Origin: Phyto melanocephala
Taxonomy: Eukaryota > Arthropoda > Insecta > Diptera > Rhinophoridae
NCBI GenBank assembly: GCA_941918925.1
Contig: OW799234.1
Coordinates: 76,032,543-76,096,542, forward strand
Length of the DNA: 64,000 nt
Reading direction: 5' to 3'
Below the pieces are notes generated by a model, which had not been told where the DNA came from, ran no database searches, and saw only the letters and a list, made by a program, of their open reading frames with translations. The translations under genes and the position numbers were made by a program. Position 1 is the stretch's first letter; each line of letters opens with the position of its first letter. Shown piece after piece: positions 23,746-35,778 of the stretch.

Positions 23746-24560
23746 TTAGAAAGTAAAAGTAAAATGAGTAAAGAAAAAAACAAAGTAAAAAAACAATTTT
23801 TTGGTTATATGGTACTCCACATTACACTTTACATGGAGGGGCACATCACATTTAATGCAGCGTGTAGTGGTCTCATTGTGGCAATGATTACAACGTAGCT
23901 GTTTACATTTTCCATCGGCTTGACGTGTGTTCTTAGTAAGTAAATAATCTGTTCGATCAAATCTGATGTCGTATGATGATTCTGATGGAAGCGTTGCTAA
24001 GGGTTTCCCATACGTAGATATTAACAATGCGGCAATACGCCGACGAAAATATAAATAGTCCTTTTTACCTCCCATATGTCTATGCAGTTGCTACGCATTG
24101 TGCTCTGCAAGATCAATGAGGTGTGTATACATTGGGAAATACCATTTTTACCCCGAATAGATACACGGTACAAATGATAATTCAAGAGGTGTAGATAAAA
24201 TTTCCTGTTCACATGTAACAATAGGCTCCGTTTCTTCCAGATCGTGCTTTACCCATTTGACTGACGACTTAATACATTTACGTTTCTTGGCCTTGCAATG
24301 TCGTCCTCACTATCAAAATTAGTAGAATAAGCATTTTTAAAAAGCTCAGCCTCAACATTTAATAATAGGGGTGGTAAGTTTTCAAAATTCACTTCATATT
24401 CTTCTCCAGAATCTTCATCTGCGACGTAATTGTTCGCACCTTGGGTGGGAACAATAGAGATGTTGTAAGAATTTCGCATTAACTCTTCATAACTTTCCTC
24501 TAAGGTATTTATTATCTCATATAATGTTAAAAATCTGGAAAAAAAAATAATTTTTTGACA
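23746..24560 (-). pseudogene. piggyBac-like transposase, internally deleted
   Basis: The N-terminal part (24479-24249) is acidic (E-D-S-G-E-E-Y-E-V-N-F) and leads, after a frame change, into V-K-W-V-K-H-D-L-E-E-T-E-P, typical of the region before the catalytic domain in piggyBac-like transposases. Then comes Y-R-V-S-I-R-G-K and, in another frame, W-Y-F-P-M-Y-T-H-L-I-D-L-A-E-H-N-A, the end of the catalytic domain. Y-L-Y-F-R-R-R-I-A-A-L-L-I follows, and finally a Cys/His cluster (C-N-H-C-H, R-C-I-K-C-D-V-P-L-H-V-K-C) matching the C-terminal zinc-binding domain. Most of the catalytic domain is missing and at least two frameshifts exist, so it cannot act. I could not locate TTAA flanks or terminal repeats. 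Confidence 0.8.
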
Positions 24561-25704
24561 AAAGATATTTCAAAAACATCCTAAGAGTATGCTACCAAAT
24601 GTGAATTGTTTTTAATGTTACCATTGCCAAACTTGTTAAATAAAACCTAATAAATAAGCAAATAGAAATTAAAGTGTTAATTAAATAAACTTAAATTACA
24701 CCAATGAAATTAAAATCTATAACAGTATCGCATTTCAAAAAAAGAACAACAAATCAAATGATATTAAAAATATTACCACTAGGCTGATATAAAAACCAGC
24801 TATAAATGTGTTGTATTCAAGTGAGCGACAGTTTGTATTGTATAACTGAATCAATACATCTACTCAGCTAACATTTTTGTTAGTTTTAATAGCAATATTC
24901 TGCAATTTAAGTAAACAGAACAATGGTCATATTCAACACAATTTTATATATTGTTTACGACACTTTTTATTGTGTTGTCTGTTTATTTTTATACTTTTTT
25001 TATTACAGTGTAATTATTTATATGAATAGCGTATAAAATCAATAAAATAAATAGAAATAAAACAATTAAAGTTGAAAAGAAATATAATGATGGCTGAATC
25101 ACATAAAATGAATACATACATCACTTAATACTTTTGTCTCTAAAGTAGTATATACAATGCAGAAACTGCTCTAGAATTGGCTAAGTAAGAAGAATTGGCC
25201 ATCTATTAGACACTCGAAAGTTTAGAAATTACAAACAAGAAATCAATAAAAAAATATAATAATATTTAACAGAAAACCTTCTGTTGAATAATAAATTTAT
25301 TTACTTTATTTTACAGTGTAGTAAAAAATAAATTGATGATTTAACAAAATAGTTTAAATAATGTAAACCATTAACTAAAAGTAATTTTATTATTAAAGTA
25401 AATTAACTTACAAAACAAAAAATTCAGCTGACTTCATACGGCCATATGCATAAAAATAGTAAATTTATGGTTATAGTGTACAATAGTTATTGAACGCTTT
25501 TTGTATTATAAACCACTAATAAGAATTTGTATTTATAAACGTATTTTCAAACGACTTATAAGCCTGTTATAAGTTTTTATGTATATGTTAACAATTATTA
25601 TATTAATAATTTAGTTTCATTTTATTTTAAATCATTTCATTATATACATTCTAAGCAACGGTTACATTTCGCAAATATTTGCTGGAGTAACTGTGACCAC
25701 CATT
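24561..25704. other. no recognised feature
   Basis: A+T-rich; nothing assigned. Confidence 0.4.
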
Positions 25705-25705
25705 T

Positions 25706-26590
25706 TTATACCCTTCACCTGTGGTATACAAAGGTATATATAGCTTTGTCATTCCGTTTGTAATTTCTACAACTTTCATTTCCAACCCCATAAAGTATAT
25801 ATTTTCTGCAAGCATGAATAGAGGAGTCGATTTAGCCCTGTCCGCCTGTCCGTCTGTCTGTGTGTTGGCTGAAATCAACTCTTAGAATCAACCATATGTT
25901 CTCCGGATTTTTTTTTATGGTATCAATCTTTTGGAAATACCCGAAAATGAATTGCTATTGAAATTCAGCACAATCATCCCATAACTTTTTGAGATATGAG
26001 CAAATAAACACGACTGCCTCTGTTTTTTCCCATATTTTTAGCACCAAAATTAAAATTTTTTAGCCATAGAATAATTTATAGGTACCTTTGCTACTGTTCG
26101 TAGATATATGCCTCTCGACATATTCGGGAAAAAATTTGGATAAAGCGGCCTCTAATCGGTAAAGTTATAGGCAAACAAATTTACAAAAGAAAATCATTTT
26201 TTTTTTCAGCTTCTAGACAACCGAGTCAGTCAATATTGGTATCATCTGAAAGGACATAACTAACGCAATATAAGCACGATAAAAAATTTAATTTCATGAT
26301 GGCCTCTACTACAAAATGGCGGAAGGTTAATTTATAAATGGGTCAAATCTGATATTTTAAAATGTTACTTCTTCAACCCCCTCAATATTGGCAACAAATG
26401 AAAGGGCTTGACATGTAGAATACAGTTAACTACGTAAAAATTAAAAATCAAAGATTACGTTGGAAATAATAAGAAAAATGGCGTATAACATGAAATATAG
26501 GTTAAGCGAGGACGTGGGATTATACTTATGTATATGATGGTGAAGGGTATTATCAGATTCGGCACGACCGAATATAGCACTTTTACTTGT
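25706..26590 (-). mobile_element. DINE-like element, second subfamily, near full length
   Basis: On the + strand the 3' end comes first: TTATACCCTTCACC, GTCATTCCGTTTGTAATTTC, CCAACCCCATAAAGTATATA and a GTCCGCCTGTCCGTCTGTCT run. The 5' end comes last: GTGAAGGGTATTATCAGATT and the hairpin TTCGGCACGACCGAATATAG, then ACTTTTACTTGTT. This mirrors the first DINE-like subfamily, but with CCCTTCAC in place of CCCRCCACC and no ~270-bp tandem core. The open frame inside is chance. Confidence 0.8.
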
Positions 26591-27289
26591 TGATAAACAA
26601 TTTTTTAACGTTATATAATTGTTTTAACACCAAATCGATTGATGTGCAATTATATTCAATAAAGAATACTTTCCTAATGTGTCTATACTTTAAAAGTAGC
26701 TTAAGTAGGTTAAACTGACTAAGATCATTTTCAAAGTTAACTGAATGAAAAAAAAAAACAATAATTTAAGTAAAAAAAATTAGGAATATTTTTTGATTAT
26801 ATGTGAAAAAATCCATTTTTATTATTTAAGGGTTTTATCATTGTAAGACTCGTAGCAGATTTTTGGAAAACTGGGAGAATATTAAGTATGTAACAATCGC
26901 ATAATAACTTTATTTTTCTTTCCATAGTGGCTTTGTAGTCATATATAGTGCAAAAAATCCAATATTTCTATATAGTTTTGGTGTTCCTTTTAAAGTGAAA
27001 GATCTACAATGTGAAATTCAAAATCATATAAAGCAGTTTTGTTATGCATGTAAAGGTTTTTAAAGAACTCCATCCGATTTAAAAATGTTGAAAACAATTC
27101 ATTGAAAGACTAGAATTCAGCAATGAATATGCACAATCACAAAAAAATAAAAAGAATTTTATATACTCAAAAAATGTGTACAAAATACAATAATAATATT
27201 ATAAATTCACAAAAATATGTGTCATTACTTTCTAAAAAAAATGATTAATGAATTATAAACTAAATTTTTAAAAATTCTTTACGTATACC
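26591..27289. other. no recognised feature
   Basis: A+T-rich; nothing assigned. Confidence 0.4.
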
Positions 27290-28545
27290 ATTTCCACAAC
27301 TGTGCCATCTTTCGTAATAAGACCAACCTACCAACATCTAAAATTATTAATCATGCTAATGATTTTAGGCCAATTTCTATAAACCCGACTCTGTCTAAAG
27401 TCTTTAATCTGTAAAAGCAATATTTATGAATTTTTTTATGATTTTCGTTCAGGATTTTGTGTTGTTTCATTGTTACTTTGGCTTGCCGATAAAATCAAAG
27501 CAAAAATTGATAGTAGTAAACTGGATGCCTTATTTTTGATTGAGATATCTAAAGCTTTTAGTCATACAACTTTGAGAAGAAAACTTAAGAATTACTTTTT
27601 CGAATCTTGTTATGTCACAACTTGCGGTTTTTAAGAGAGTCAAATCTAGTTTACTTCCTCTAGTCTGATGTTCGCTAGGGGTCAGTTTTGGTACTTTTTA
27701 TACCCTTCACACAGTGAAAAAGGGTATATATAGGTTTTTTTTATTTATTCCATATTTAAAGAATTCTATCATTTAAGCTAATTGAGAACTATGTTAGTCG
27801 TTTTTGTTCGCTAAAATAAATGGGAATAGCATGTCCCCTGATTTTGATCAAAGTGTTAATGGTTGTCTGTAACGTGTGTTACAATGAAGCTTTTATAACT
27901 TTGCATACACTTCGTAAACGCATATGTAAACTTTCTAGCAATGTCCAAAGTTCCTAATCGTTTGGCAACTCATTTCACTAAGTATCAGCTGTCAAAATCG
28001 CGCATCATTTTTATATTGTATGCAAACATTTGAGCTGGAATGGCTGAGTTAGTATTTTCTTTGTTTATTTTTAATAAATTTTTTATAATTGATAGAGTTC
28101 ATTTAAATCACAGACTAATAATTTAAATAATTAAACACTTTATATTGCAGAGACAAAAAGTAGATCCATGAGCGTTCCTAAATGCCGATAAAATGTAAAA
28201 AAAATCTCTGCAACGCAAGGTTGCACTTAAGACATGTTAAACATTGCATGCGCATTTTGTTTAATTATGAATTGCAACTTGCGTTTAGGAAGTCGGCCTA
28301 TCTCTCACAGTATTGGCTCTCATCTTGGACATAATTGAATTGAATAAGTGCTTGGGTGTTATTTTTGACAGTGATTTTTCATTTTAAAACATGTTGATAT
28401 TGTATGTAGTGGACCAAAAGCCGTTTCTATATTTCTTCCAGATAATAGAATATAAAAATATGGAAATTTTTTACACTAACTATAAACATAATATGACCCA
28501 AAAGGCTTTCTGTTGTTATGTTGAATAAATAAATAAATAAAATGC
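27290..28545 (+). pseudogene. broken non-LTR retrotransposon with a nested insertion
   Basis: RT fragments are visible in different frames: N-D-F-R-P-I-S-I-N-P-T-L-S-K-V-F (about 27358-27405), L-I-E-I-S-K-A-F-S-H-T-T-L (motif A region, catalytic Asp lost), then near 27670 a G-S-V-L-V-L-F remnant of the P-Q-G-S-V-L-G-P-L-L-F motif. After an inserted segment the ORF resumes near 28340 with L-N-K-C-L-G-V-I-F-D-S-D and H-V-D-I-V-C-S-G. It ends in an AAATAAATAAATAAA tail near 28540. The YADD segment is not visible. Confidence 0.7.
27706..28285. mobile_element. DINE-like fragment nested in the LINE
   Basis: Starts with TATACCCTTCACACAGTG and AAAGGGTATATATAGG, the 3' edge of the second DINE-like subfamily. 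The remaining ~530 bases do not match other copies well, and the far boundary is only inferred from where LINE sequence resumes. Confidence 0.4.
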
Positions 28546-29439
28546 GCTAAGCCTTTGGTAACTAGACATAACCTATGTATTATAAAAAATTCAAATAATG
28601 GTTAAGTTTTTTTGCAATTTTAAAATTTCAGTGACAAAGGTACATAACCATAAAGTCAGGGTATCCCACGTTGTTAAAGAATTCGTAAATTAACCTTTAC
28701 ATTTTAAAATGAATTGGAAGCCATCTAAAAAGTAAGACCACTAAAAATAAAAACATTCGATTAACTGCACAATTCTTTTACATACTCCATACTACATTTG
28801 CTCCAGACAATTAACAACTACAAGGATGATACGCCAAACTCTTGAAGTCCGATGAAAAAGGCCGGCTTGATTGCCCTTAAAGAATAATGGATATTATGCG
28901 CAATTTTTTGACCCGACAAAAACTAAGTTACGAATAATAAAAATTATCTTATTACGCCGGATCAATTTTTTATTCTATAGTACGAGGCGATGTAAAAGTA
29001 AATAAATTGTTGCCAGCATTGAAACAAAAATCAAAAACGCAGTAAAAATTATTGCGCGTTTCTGAGGTGTGCATCGCTCTATGATTCCTAGACAACTAAG
29101 AAAGCAATAAAATGCATCAGTTTTGTACCACTATTGTCTTGTTTTTTTACCCATTATTCCATTTGTAACACATTCAAATATTATTCTAAGAATCCATATA
29201 TTTTTTTTTCAGGTTCCTAGCATCATATTAGGACAATTAAGCTTTGTCGGCCCATCAGTTCAAATATTAAAGGCAAAATAGAGCTCGAATAAAATACATG
29301 TTATGAAATGATCTATTTAGATAAGAATTTTCTATAGAATTTTCTTATAGATTAGTTTAATAATTATTTTAATTTTATAAGAAAATATTTATAATAGTGC
29401 CAATTTTAAACAAAATATATTGAATTTAATTACGTAAAA
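28546..29439. other. no clear feature
   Basis: Mostly unassigned. TTCCATTTGTAACACATTCA near 29158 resembles a short piece of the DINE-like core. Confidence 0.35.
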
Positions 29440-30068
29440 TCTATTATATAAAAATCAATGTGTGTTTGTATGCTTGTATGTTTGTATGTTTATATGTTTG
29501 TATGTTTGTTTGTGCTTTATAGACGGTTAAACGGCTGGACCGATTTCCCTGAAATTTTCACAGAATCTTTCTGTATGTCTGGAAGGAACTATAGGCTATA
29601 CTCTGATTTGAAATTGTAAGTGGGCGGGGTGGCACGCGCTATTAAGGAATAAGTATTAAATATTATATATCACGAAAGTTAATGCAGCTTGAGTTTTCAA
29701 ATTAAGTATGGTAAACTTTGACATCCACACAAACATTTGGGTAAAAAATGGGCGTACTTGCAATAGTAGGCGTGGCCACATGAATTAAATACTAAAATTC
29801 GCATATTTGGAAAACCATATCAATTAGAGTAGTAAAATTTTGCAAGAGCAACTTTGACACCCAAATGAACATTTAGGCAAGAAATGGGTGCATTATCAAT
29901 AGTGGGCGTGGCACCTACTATATGAATTAAATACTAAAATTCGTATATCTGGAAAACGATATCGATTAGAGTACTAAAATTTTGAAAAAGCAACTTTGAT
30001 ATTCAAATAAACATTTATGGAAAAAATACTAAATTTTGGGGTGGCGAAGCACACCGGGTATTAGCTAG
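29440..30068 (+). mobile_element. non-autonomous Helitron (H2)
   Basis: Begins TCTATTATATAAAAATCAAT after an A and ends GGGTATTAGCTAG before a T, with no target duplication. Just before the end, GGTGGCGAAGCACACC forms a short hairpin. Between lie a GTATGTTTGTATG run, GACGGTTAAACGGCTGGACC, and repeated units with GTGGGCGTGGC-type motifs (about 29620, 29765 and 29900). No coding capacity. Same family as H1 but fewer internal units. Confidence 0.87.
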
Positions 30069-30721
30069 TATAAAATAAAATATAAAAAAATATTATTTTT
30101 CCTCTGCCATAAAGCACATCGATTAATTTTAAGCACCTCAATCTATCTTGCTACGCTTTCATAAATACCTTCAGTTATGTGCGTTTGAGGCTTGATTTAT
30201 GTAAATGTTTATGTAAATTTTGTGTTTTTCTTCAAACGCAATCATATCTCTCTCAACGCAAGATTTATATTGTTTGAGGGAAGAAAAAAATTGATTGATT
30301 ATTTACAAAATATACAAAACATAAAAAATGTATGAATTGAAAGAAAAATCACAAAAAAGTAATTTAAAAAGGTTCAACCAATTTTAGGTAAATATTTTTA
30401 TTATGAAAAAAAAAATAAAAAAGCAGTTTTACAAAATTGCAGCCTTTGTCGGCTAACTGAGATTGTTAATTGTTTTCGTTTCTTTACATAAAAAGCCAAA
30501 AGTAAATAATTAAATTTTATTCGGAATAATTTTAATTATTTACTGTGTCCCTATTTCTTAGCCTTTGAAATAAAATTTATAAAACCTTTTTTTCTATGTA
30601 TTGGTTTTTTAGGCTAAATATCGTCACCTTAAATCCAAAACCACGTAACAAAAATTTTTACTATTTTACAGGAGATACAAAAAATGTTAAACATTGCAAA
30701 ATAAATACAATTTTTGTAATC
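30069..30721. other. no recognised feature
   Basis: A+T-rich; nothing assigned. Confidence 0.4.
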
Positions 30722-30733
30722 AAGTATCACACA

Positions 30734-31749
30734 AACTAATTCAGCTCATAAAGAGCATGTATGATAATGCTAGTTGTCGTATTCAGCACGAAGGCAAACT
30801 GAGCAGAAAAATTAATGTTGGTACAGGAGTAAGACAAGGTTGCGTGATGTCACCACTGTTATTTAATATGGTGTTGGACATTGTTATGGCCCATGCTATG
30901 TCGGGTAATAGAGGCATTGGTTGGGGACTTCTCAGCCGTCTAAACGATCTTGAGTATGCTGATGATATCTGTCTCCTTTCTCACCGATACTCCGACATGA
31001 ACATGCAATTATAACGTCTTACAGAAATTGCGAAGAACGCTGGTCTTAAAATTAATATAAGCAAAACTAAAGTGATGCGAATAAACACAGAAAACACAAA
31101 CGCCTTTATAATCGATAATGTGACCCTTGAGGAGGTCAACTCATTTTGCTACCTTGGAGCTATCATCACAACATCCGGCGGCTCGAGTGCAGATATTGCC
31201 AATCGAATAAAAAAGGCGACCCAAGCTTATGGCCAACTTAATAAGATATGGAACTCTTCAAATCTCTCTAGCCGTGTGAAAGTAAATATATTTAACTCCA
31301 ACGTCCGATCTGTTTTACTATACGGCTGCGAGACATGGAATGCAGCCTCTCGTGATATGCATGCCCTGCAGGTTTTAATAAACAAATGTCTTAGAAAAAT
31401 TCTTCGAGTCTTTTGGCCACGGACTATATCAAACAACAGACTATGGCATCAAACGAATCAGTTCCCCATAACTACAGAAATCCAAAGAAGAAAATGGAAC
31501 TGGATAGGTCACACCATACGAAAGCCCGTCACAGATATTGCCAAAACCGCTATCGAGTGGAACCCTCAAGGCAGCCGCAGAAGAGGTCGACCAGCGCATA
31601 CATGGCGACGACAAATTGAAATCGAAGCTAAAAACATGCAAACTAGCTGGAATGAAGTTAAAAATATGGCAATGGACAGATCTAAATGGAAAGATTTTGT
31701 TGAGGCCCTATGCTCCTTATAGGAACGACGAGAACATATATATATATAT
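30734..31749 (+). mobile_element. 5'-truncated non-LTR retrotransposon with 12-bp target duplication
   Basis: AAGTATCACACA occurs at 30722-30733 and again at 31750-31761, directly flanking the element. This is a target-site duplication from target-primed reverse transcription. The element starts in the middle of the RT domain and ends in a (TA)n tail (31736-31749). The 176-bp stub at the left edge of the window is from the same family. Confidence 0.92.
30735..31722 (+). pseudogene. reverse transcriptase C-terminal region (one in-frame stop)
   Basis: One reading frame runs the whole way, broken only by a TAA at 31012-31014. It contains G-V-R-Q-G-C-V-M-S-P-L-L-F (RT motif B region), L-E-Y-A-D-D-I-C-L-L-S (motif C with the catalytic Asp pair, about 30955), and L-K-I-N-I-S-K-T-K-V-M. 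V-L-L-Y-G-C-E-T-W, W-N-W-I-G-H-T-I-R-K-P and R-G-R-P-A-H-T-W-R-R follow, a C-terminal arrangement common in animal LINE proteins that carry this R-G-R-P..T-W-R-R end. The first ~13 codons of the longest open frame (30694-30733) are host DNA. The clade is not assigned; it may be RTE-like or a relative. Confidence 0.9.
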
Positions 31750-31761
31750 AAGTATCACACA

Positions 31762-32878
31762 TTTACTAGGTTAGTTCGATTTATTCATTTCGGGAATAAA
31801 AATTATAATATATTAATGTTTTAAAAAGATAAATGCTTTTAACTTCGTTTTTTCTTAAACAAAACACGTAACACGTACAATGACATTTTGACACTGAGAT
31901 TTTGCGTTTTTAAATGACAAGTTTAAAATGTAAATGCTACAAGGTTAACCCCTGTTTTGTCCCAAAAGTAGTACTTTGATTCGTGTAAAGTAACATTTTA
32001 AGTCGTCACATTGTGAACTTGCAATTTAATTTTATAGTAAGTGGAAGCGGTCTTTAGTTATGAAACAAGTTTTAAGGCCTGCACATCAATGCAATCATTT
32101 TCGTTCTTTTCATCACTTTCTTTCATTATTCTATTTTATTTCTGTGTTTGCAGAACTCTTTATGTGATAAGTTTTTTACTCTAAATTGTAAGCATATAAC
32201 GCACTGATGATCTCTTGGTTTAAATAATGAGCAATTGCTCTCTTTTAGTGTTGCTATAAAATTTGGAAAAGAAATGAAAATAACACCCTTTATTCGTACT
32301 GAACATTTTACGTCTTTTCCTATAAGAATACTTACTACTTTAGAAATGTCTTGACGTGCTGTTCATATTCTTCCATTATTTTAAGAAACTTCTGAAGTGA
32401 ATAGAAACATTTAACTGCATACTTGCTTGAAGATTTGACCATATACCAATTAACACGGTTTTGTATTGGAACGTCGAGAATTTTTCACGCAAACACGTCT
32501 TCTTTCCGAGTATTCAAGAGGACTTTTGACGAATACTTTTGTTTCAGTCCAGCACATTCTCACAAACGGTCGAATATTTCCTTTCGCTGGACTTCCTTTA
32601 AAAAAAAAAACAACTACTAAGAGAGGAAAGCGTAGTAGCATTATCCGCTGGTACAATAAAAAATTCAATACCAATTATGAACTAATGAAATTCAATAAAA
32701 ATAAATATGGGTTAGTTGCAAATTTCAATCAACAAGTATTTAGTTATGTTTATGTAGTGCTTCCAATTGTAGTTACGTACTTTCGATATTCGCTAATATT
32801 TGTTATATGACAATAAAAATTGAAGAGGATATGGAGTTCGTTCATATGCATCATATTCAGTTAGAAAACCAATTTTGC
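31762..32878. other. no recognised gene
   Basis: Contains overlapping open frames on both strands at 32423-32810 (up to 114 codons). They lack family motifs and look like chance frames. Confidence 0.4.
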
Positions 32879-34513
32879 TTTTTTTATACCCGCCACCAAA
32901 AAAATGGTGCGGGTATATTCATTTTGTTATTCCGTTTGTAACACATCGAAATATCCATTTTAGACCCCATAAAGTATATATATTCTGAATCAGGGTTTGA
33001 TTTGATGACGATCTAGCTATGTCCGTCCGTCTGTCCGTCTGTTGAAAGCACGATAGAGGTCGCACCGAAAAAGATAGGTAGCTCAAATTTTGCCAGAATC
33101 TTTCCTATAGACAAGGTTTGTTTGGTATTGAAAATGGGCTAAATCGGAATATTATGAAGAGAGTTATAGCTCGTAAAGCAAGAGTAGGTCGAAAAAACCG
33201 TGTCCTTCTAACATCGAATAAAATGGAATTGTGTCCAAACGCATTAACGTAGAGTCATGAAAATTCGAATATATATTTTCTGAGTAAAAGCAATATTTTT
33301 TCCCGGAAATTATCTAAATCTATGCATTAGGCAAGGAGTTATAGATCAAAATGTACGAAAATTTATACTGCACAGCAACATAAATGGATGTACGATTCTG
33401 AAATTTTGCAAATGTGGATTTTTAGTCGAATGCTTTTTTTTAACCGAAAATAAATGTGACACGCCCACCTCCCATATAACATTTTACCTCAAATTCATAT
33501 AATTTGTTTATCAATAAAGAGTTTGAAGTAATAAAGGACTATATTGAAACATCTAAGTTGCATTCATTAGTAGAAGCAACCTTGACACGCCTACTATTAC
33601 GCCGACCTTTCACACTATCCACTGTTAATGAAATTTTAAAGCTTATTTAACCGACAAAATTAGAGCTACGATTATGAAATTTTCTATAGATATCATTCTA
33701 GTCAATGTCATTGGTATGCCGAAAAATTTAGGTGACACGCCCACTTTAACGCCTACTTTGTATATAACGGTTTAACTCAAATTCATATAATTTCTATATG
33801 AATAAAGATTTTGGAATAATAAAGGACTATAGTGAAACATCTAAGTTGCGTTCATCAGTAGAAACAACTTCAACACGCCTACTTTAACGCCCACTTTCAT
33901 TGAAAGACTAAATTTGCGAAAACATTTTACTAGCATATCAAAGTTATACAAAGAAAGTGATACATATTTTAGTATAGATATTATTGCATAGCGATTACTG
34001 TTAAACAAATACATTTTGTTCTACAAATTAGGTTATTTTCCGGGAATTTGAGTTATTTAATCTTTCCGACTTCTCGGGATTATTTTTCGGGATCCCGGGA
34101 AATAAAAAAGGTGGCTACGATTCGAAAGGAGATGTTTAAATTGTTTATATTGAAATTGAATTCTAATGATTTTAGTTTTGATCTCATAGCTGAAGTACCT
34201 GTATTTTTCTTTTTGTGCTCATATTTTATCTCGTATCTAGAGAATAATATTTTTTTCAATAAAAAATATTTTTGCTCAATTTATATTTGAAATTCAAATT
34301 TCTTTATTAATTTTTATAGTTTTGAAGTGTTTCTTTTACATTATAAACTATTTTATGATTTATAATAAAACAGTTTTTTATTAATTAAAAACAAATCTGG
34401 CCTTCCCGGGAAACAAAATTTTTAGGAAAAAAAATCCTAGCTATAAAAGTACGGAAAATTAGTGGTGGGTATAAAAGATTCGGCACAGCGGAATATAGTG
34501 CTCTTACTTTTTG
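32879..34513 (-). mobile_element. DINE-like interspersed element, copy D3 (no mariner at the shared site)
   Basis: Minus-strand copy: the 3' hairpin CCACCAAAAAAATGGTG comes first and the 5' hairpin ATTCGGCACAGCGGAAT last. Two or three ~270-bp core units are present (GACACGCC markers near 33450, 33585 and 33733). At about 33950 the sequence AAAGTTATACAAAGAAAGTG is continuous, giving the empty site for the MLE-A insertions in D1, D2 and D6. It carries its own ~420-bp insertion near the 5' end. Confidence 0.85.
34025..34432. mobile_element. unidentified insertion with CCGGGAA-type ends, inside D3
   Basis: Absent from every other DINE-like copy at this position. The left edge has TTATTTTCCGGGAATTTG and the right edge GGCCTTCCCGGGAAACAAAA, a short imperfect inverted pair. 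An internal CGGGATCCCGGGAAA palindrome lies near 34100. The interior is A+T-rich with an 80-codon open frame of no recognised kind. Exact ends and target duplication are not settled. Confidence 0.5.
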
Positions 34514-35371
34514 TTAGTTACCTGGTTTTGAATTTCAGATAGCGAAATGTTTTTTGAACTATTATGTATCAAGAGAAAAATTTGATTTCTTGAAATATCC
34601 TTAAAGCAACACCATCCCCACCACCTAAAAGCGATAACCACATATTGTTGGTCGCAAGTAAAAACGGCCTAATTCAAAAATTTTTAACTTTACAGAAAAA
34701 GTTAAAAACGTAATAGGAACTGTATTATCATAATGTAACTTCGTTTGCTTGTAAAACTGTTATTTTTAGTATTATTATTTTAATAAATTTTTGTTTCGAA
34801 TTGTACTTGCAACCATCCATATGATTACGGAAAACTAAGTAAATAACTATAACTACACTTTAGTAAGGGTAGGTCAAATTGGCATAACTGATTTTAAGTG
34901 ATTACAACTTGTTTCTTCATATGATAAAATAAATATAAATTAATCTTGAACTTATAAATACAATGCCGTCATCACTCAAATGACATTATTACCGTGTATG
35001 CATTTAATTGATCTCTTCAACATATTTTTCACAATATTGCGCAATGTTTTTAGCTCAAAACTTTGCATATTATCTTTACTTTTGTTTTTGAATTTTTTTT
35101 GGATTTCATGGCGTCAGCTAGTTCTTTTAAAAACTAAAAAAAACAGGGGCCATGAAAATGAAACCTGCATGTTTTCATAGAATCAGCATTGTCTATCTCG
35201 AGCTAATACTTTTGGATTCATCTGACTGACACCAATGTTACGATTATTGAAAACTACCAGATACCCCAAATTATCCCCTTGGTTCTGGCTGCTTAGAAAA
35301 ATTTTCTCAAAAAGACGGATAGATAAATAAATATGATTATGGTTTTATTAGCGAATTTTTTCGTTTCCACA
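34514..35371. other. no recognised feature
   Basis: A+T-rich; nothing assigned. Confidence 0.4.
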
Positions 35372-35445
35372 GAGCGCACCATGTGGCAATTAGGTATACC
35401 TGTCGTAGGCTTGGGTTTTTGCTACCTCCCTTCTTCACCTGACCT
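35372..35445 (-). repeat. dispersed repeat shared with 3370-3452
   Basis: The reverse complement carries CGACAGGTATAC and CATGGTGCGCTC, aligned with the 3370-3452 segment. Both lie beside TTATAAAG-type sequence. Confidence 0.55.
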
Positions 35446-35595
35446 ATAAAGTTATAAACCTATAATATTATAAAGTTATAGAGTTATACAGATGCAAAGT
35501 TAAAAAGCTATAAAGCTATAAATTTTTTAAGTTACAGTGTTCTAAAGTTGCAGAGTTTGAAAGTTTAAAAATTATAAAGTCATAAAATCATAATA

Positions 35596-35778
35596 AAGGG
35601 TGTTTTTTTAAGCCCGATAGAACTTGAAATTGTAAAAAATAACACAAAAAATTAAATTGTAATCAAAATTTTTTTTTTATTCGAAAGATCAATACGTGAC
35701 ATTAACATTTGAAAATGATTTCGGGCATATGGGCACCGCGACTGTTCATGACGAAGCGCATTATGGACGTCCAATTTT
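35596..35778 (+). repeat. left arm of 183-bp inverted repeat
   Basis: Ungapped reverse-complement match to 36334-36516. The inner ~70 bases are an antisense copy of the transposase C-terminal codons. Confidence 0.95.

Noticed and set aside
32423..32810. Overlapping open frames on both strands, up to 114 codons
   Set aside because: No recognisable domain in any frame, and a poly-A interrupts. Simultaneous open frames on both strands in A+T-rich DNA are not evidence of a gene.
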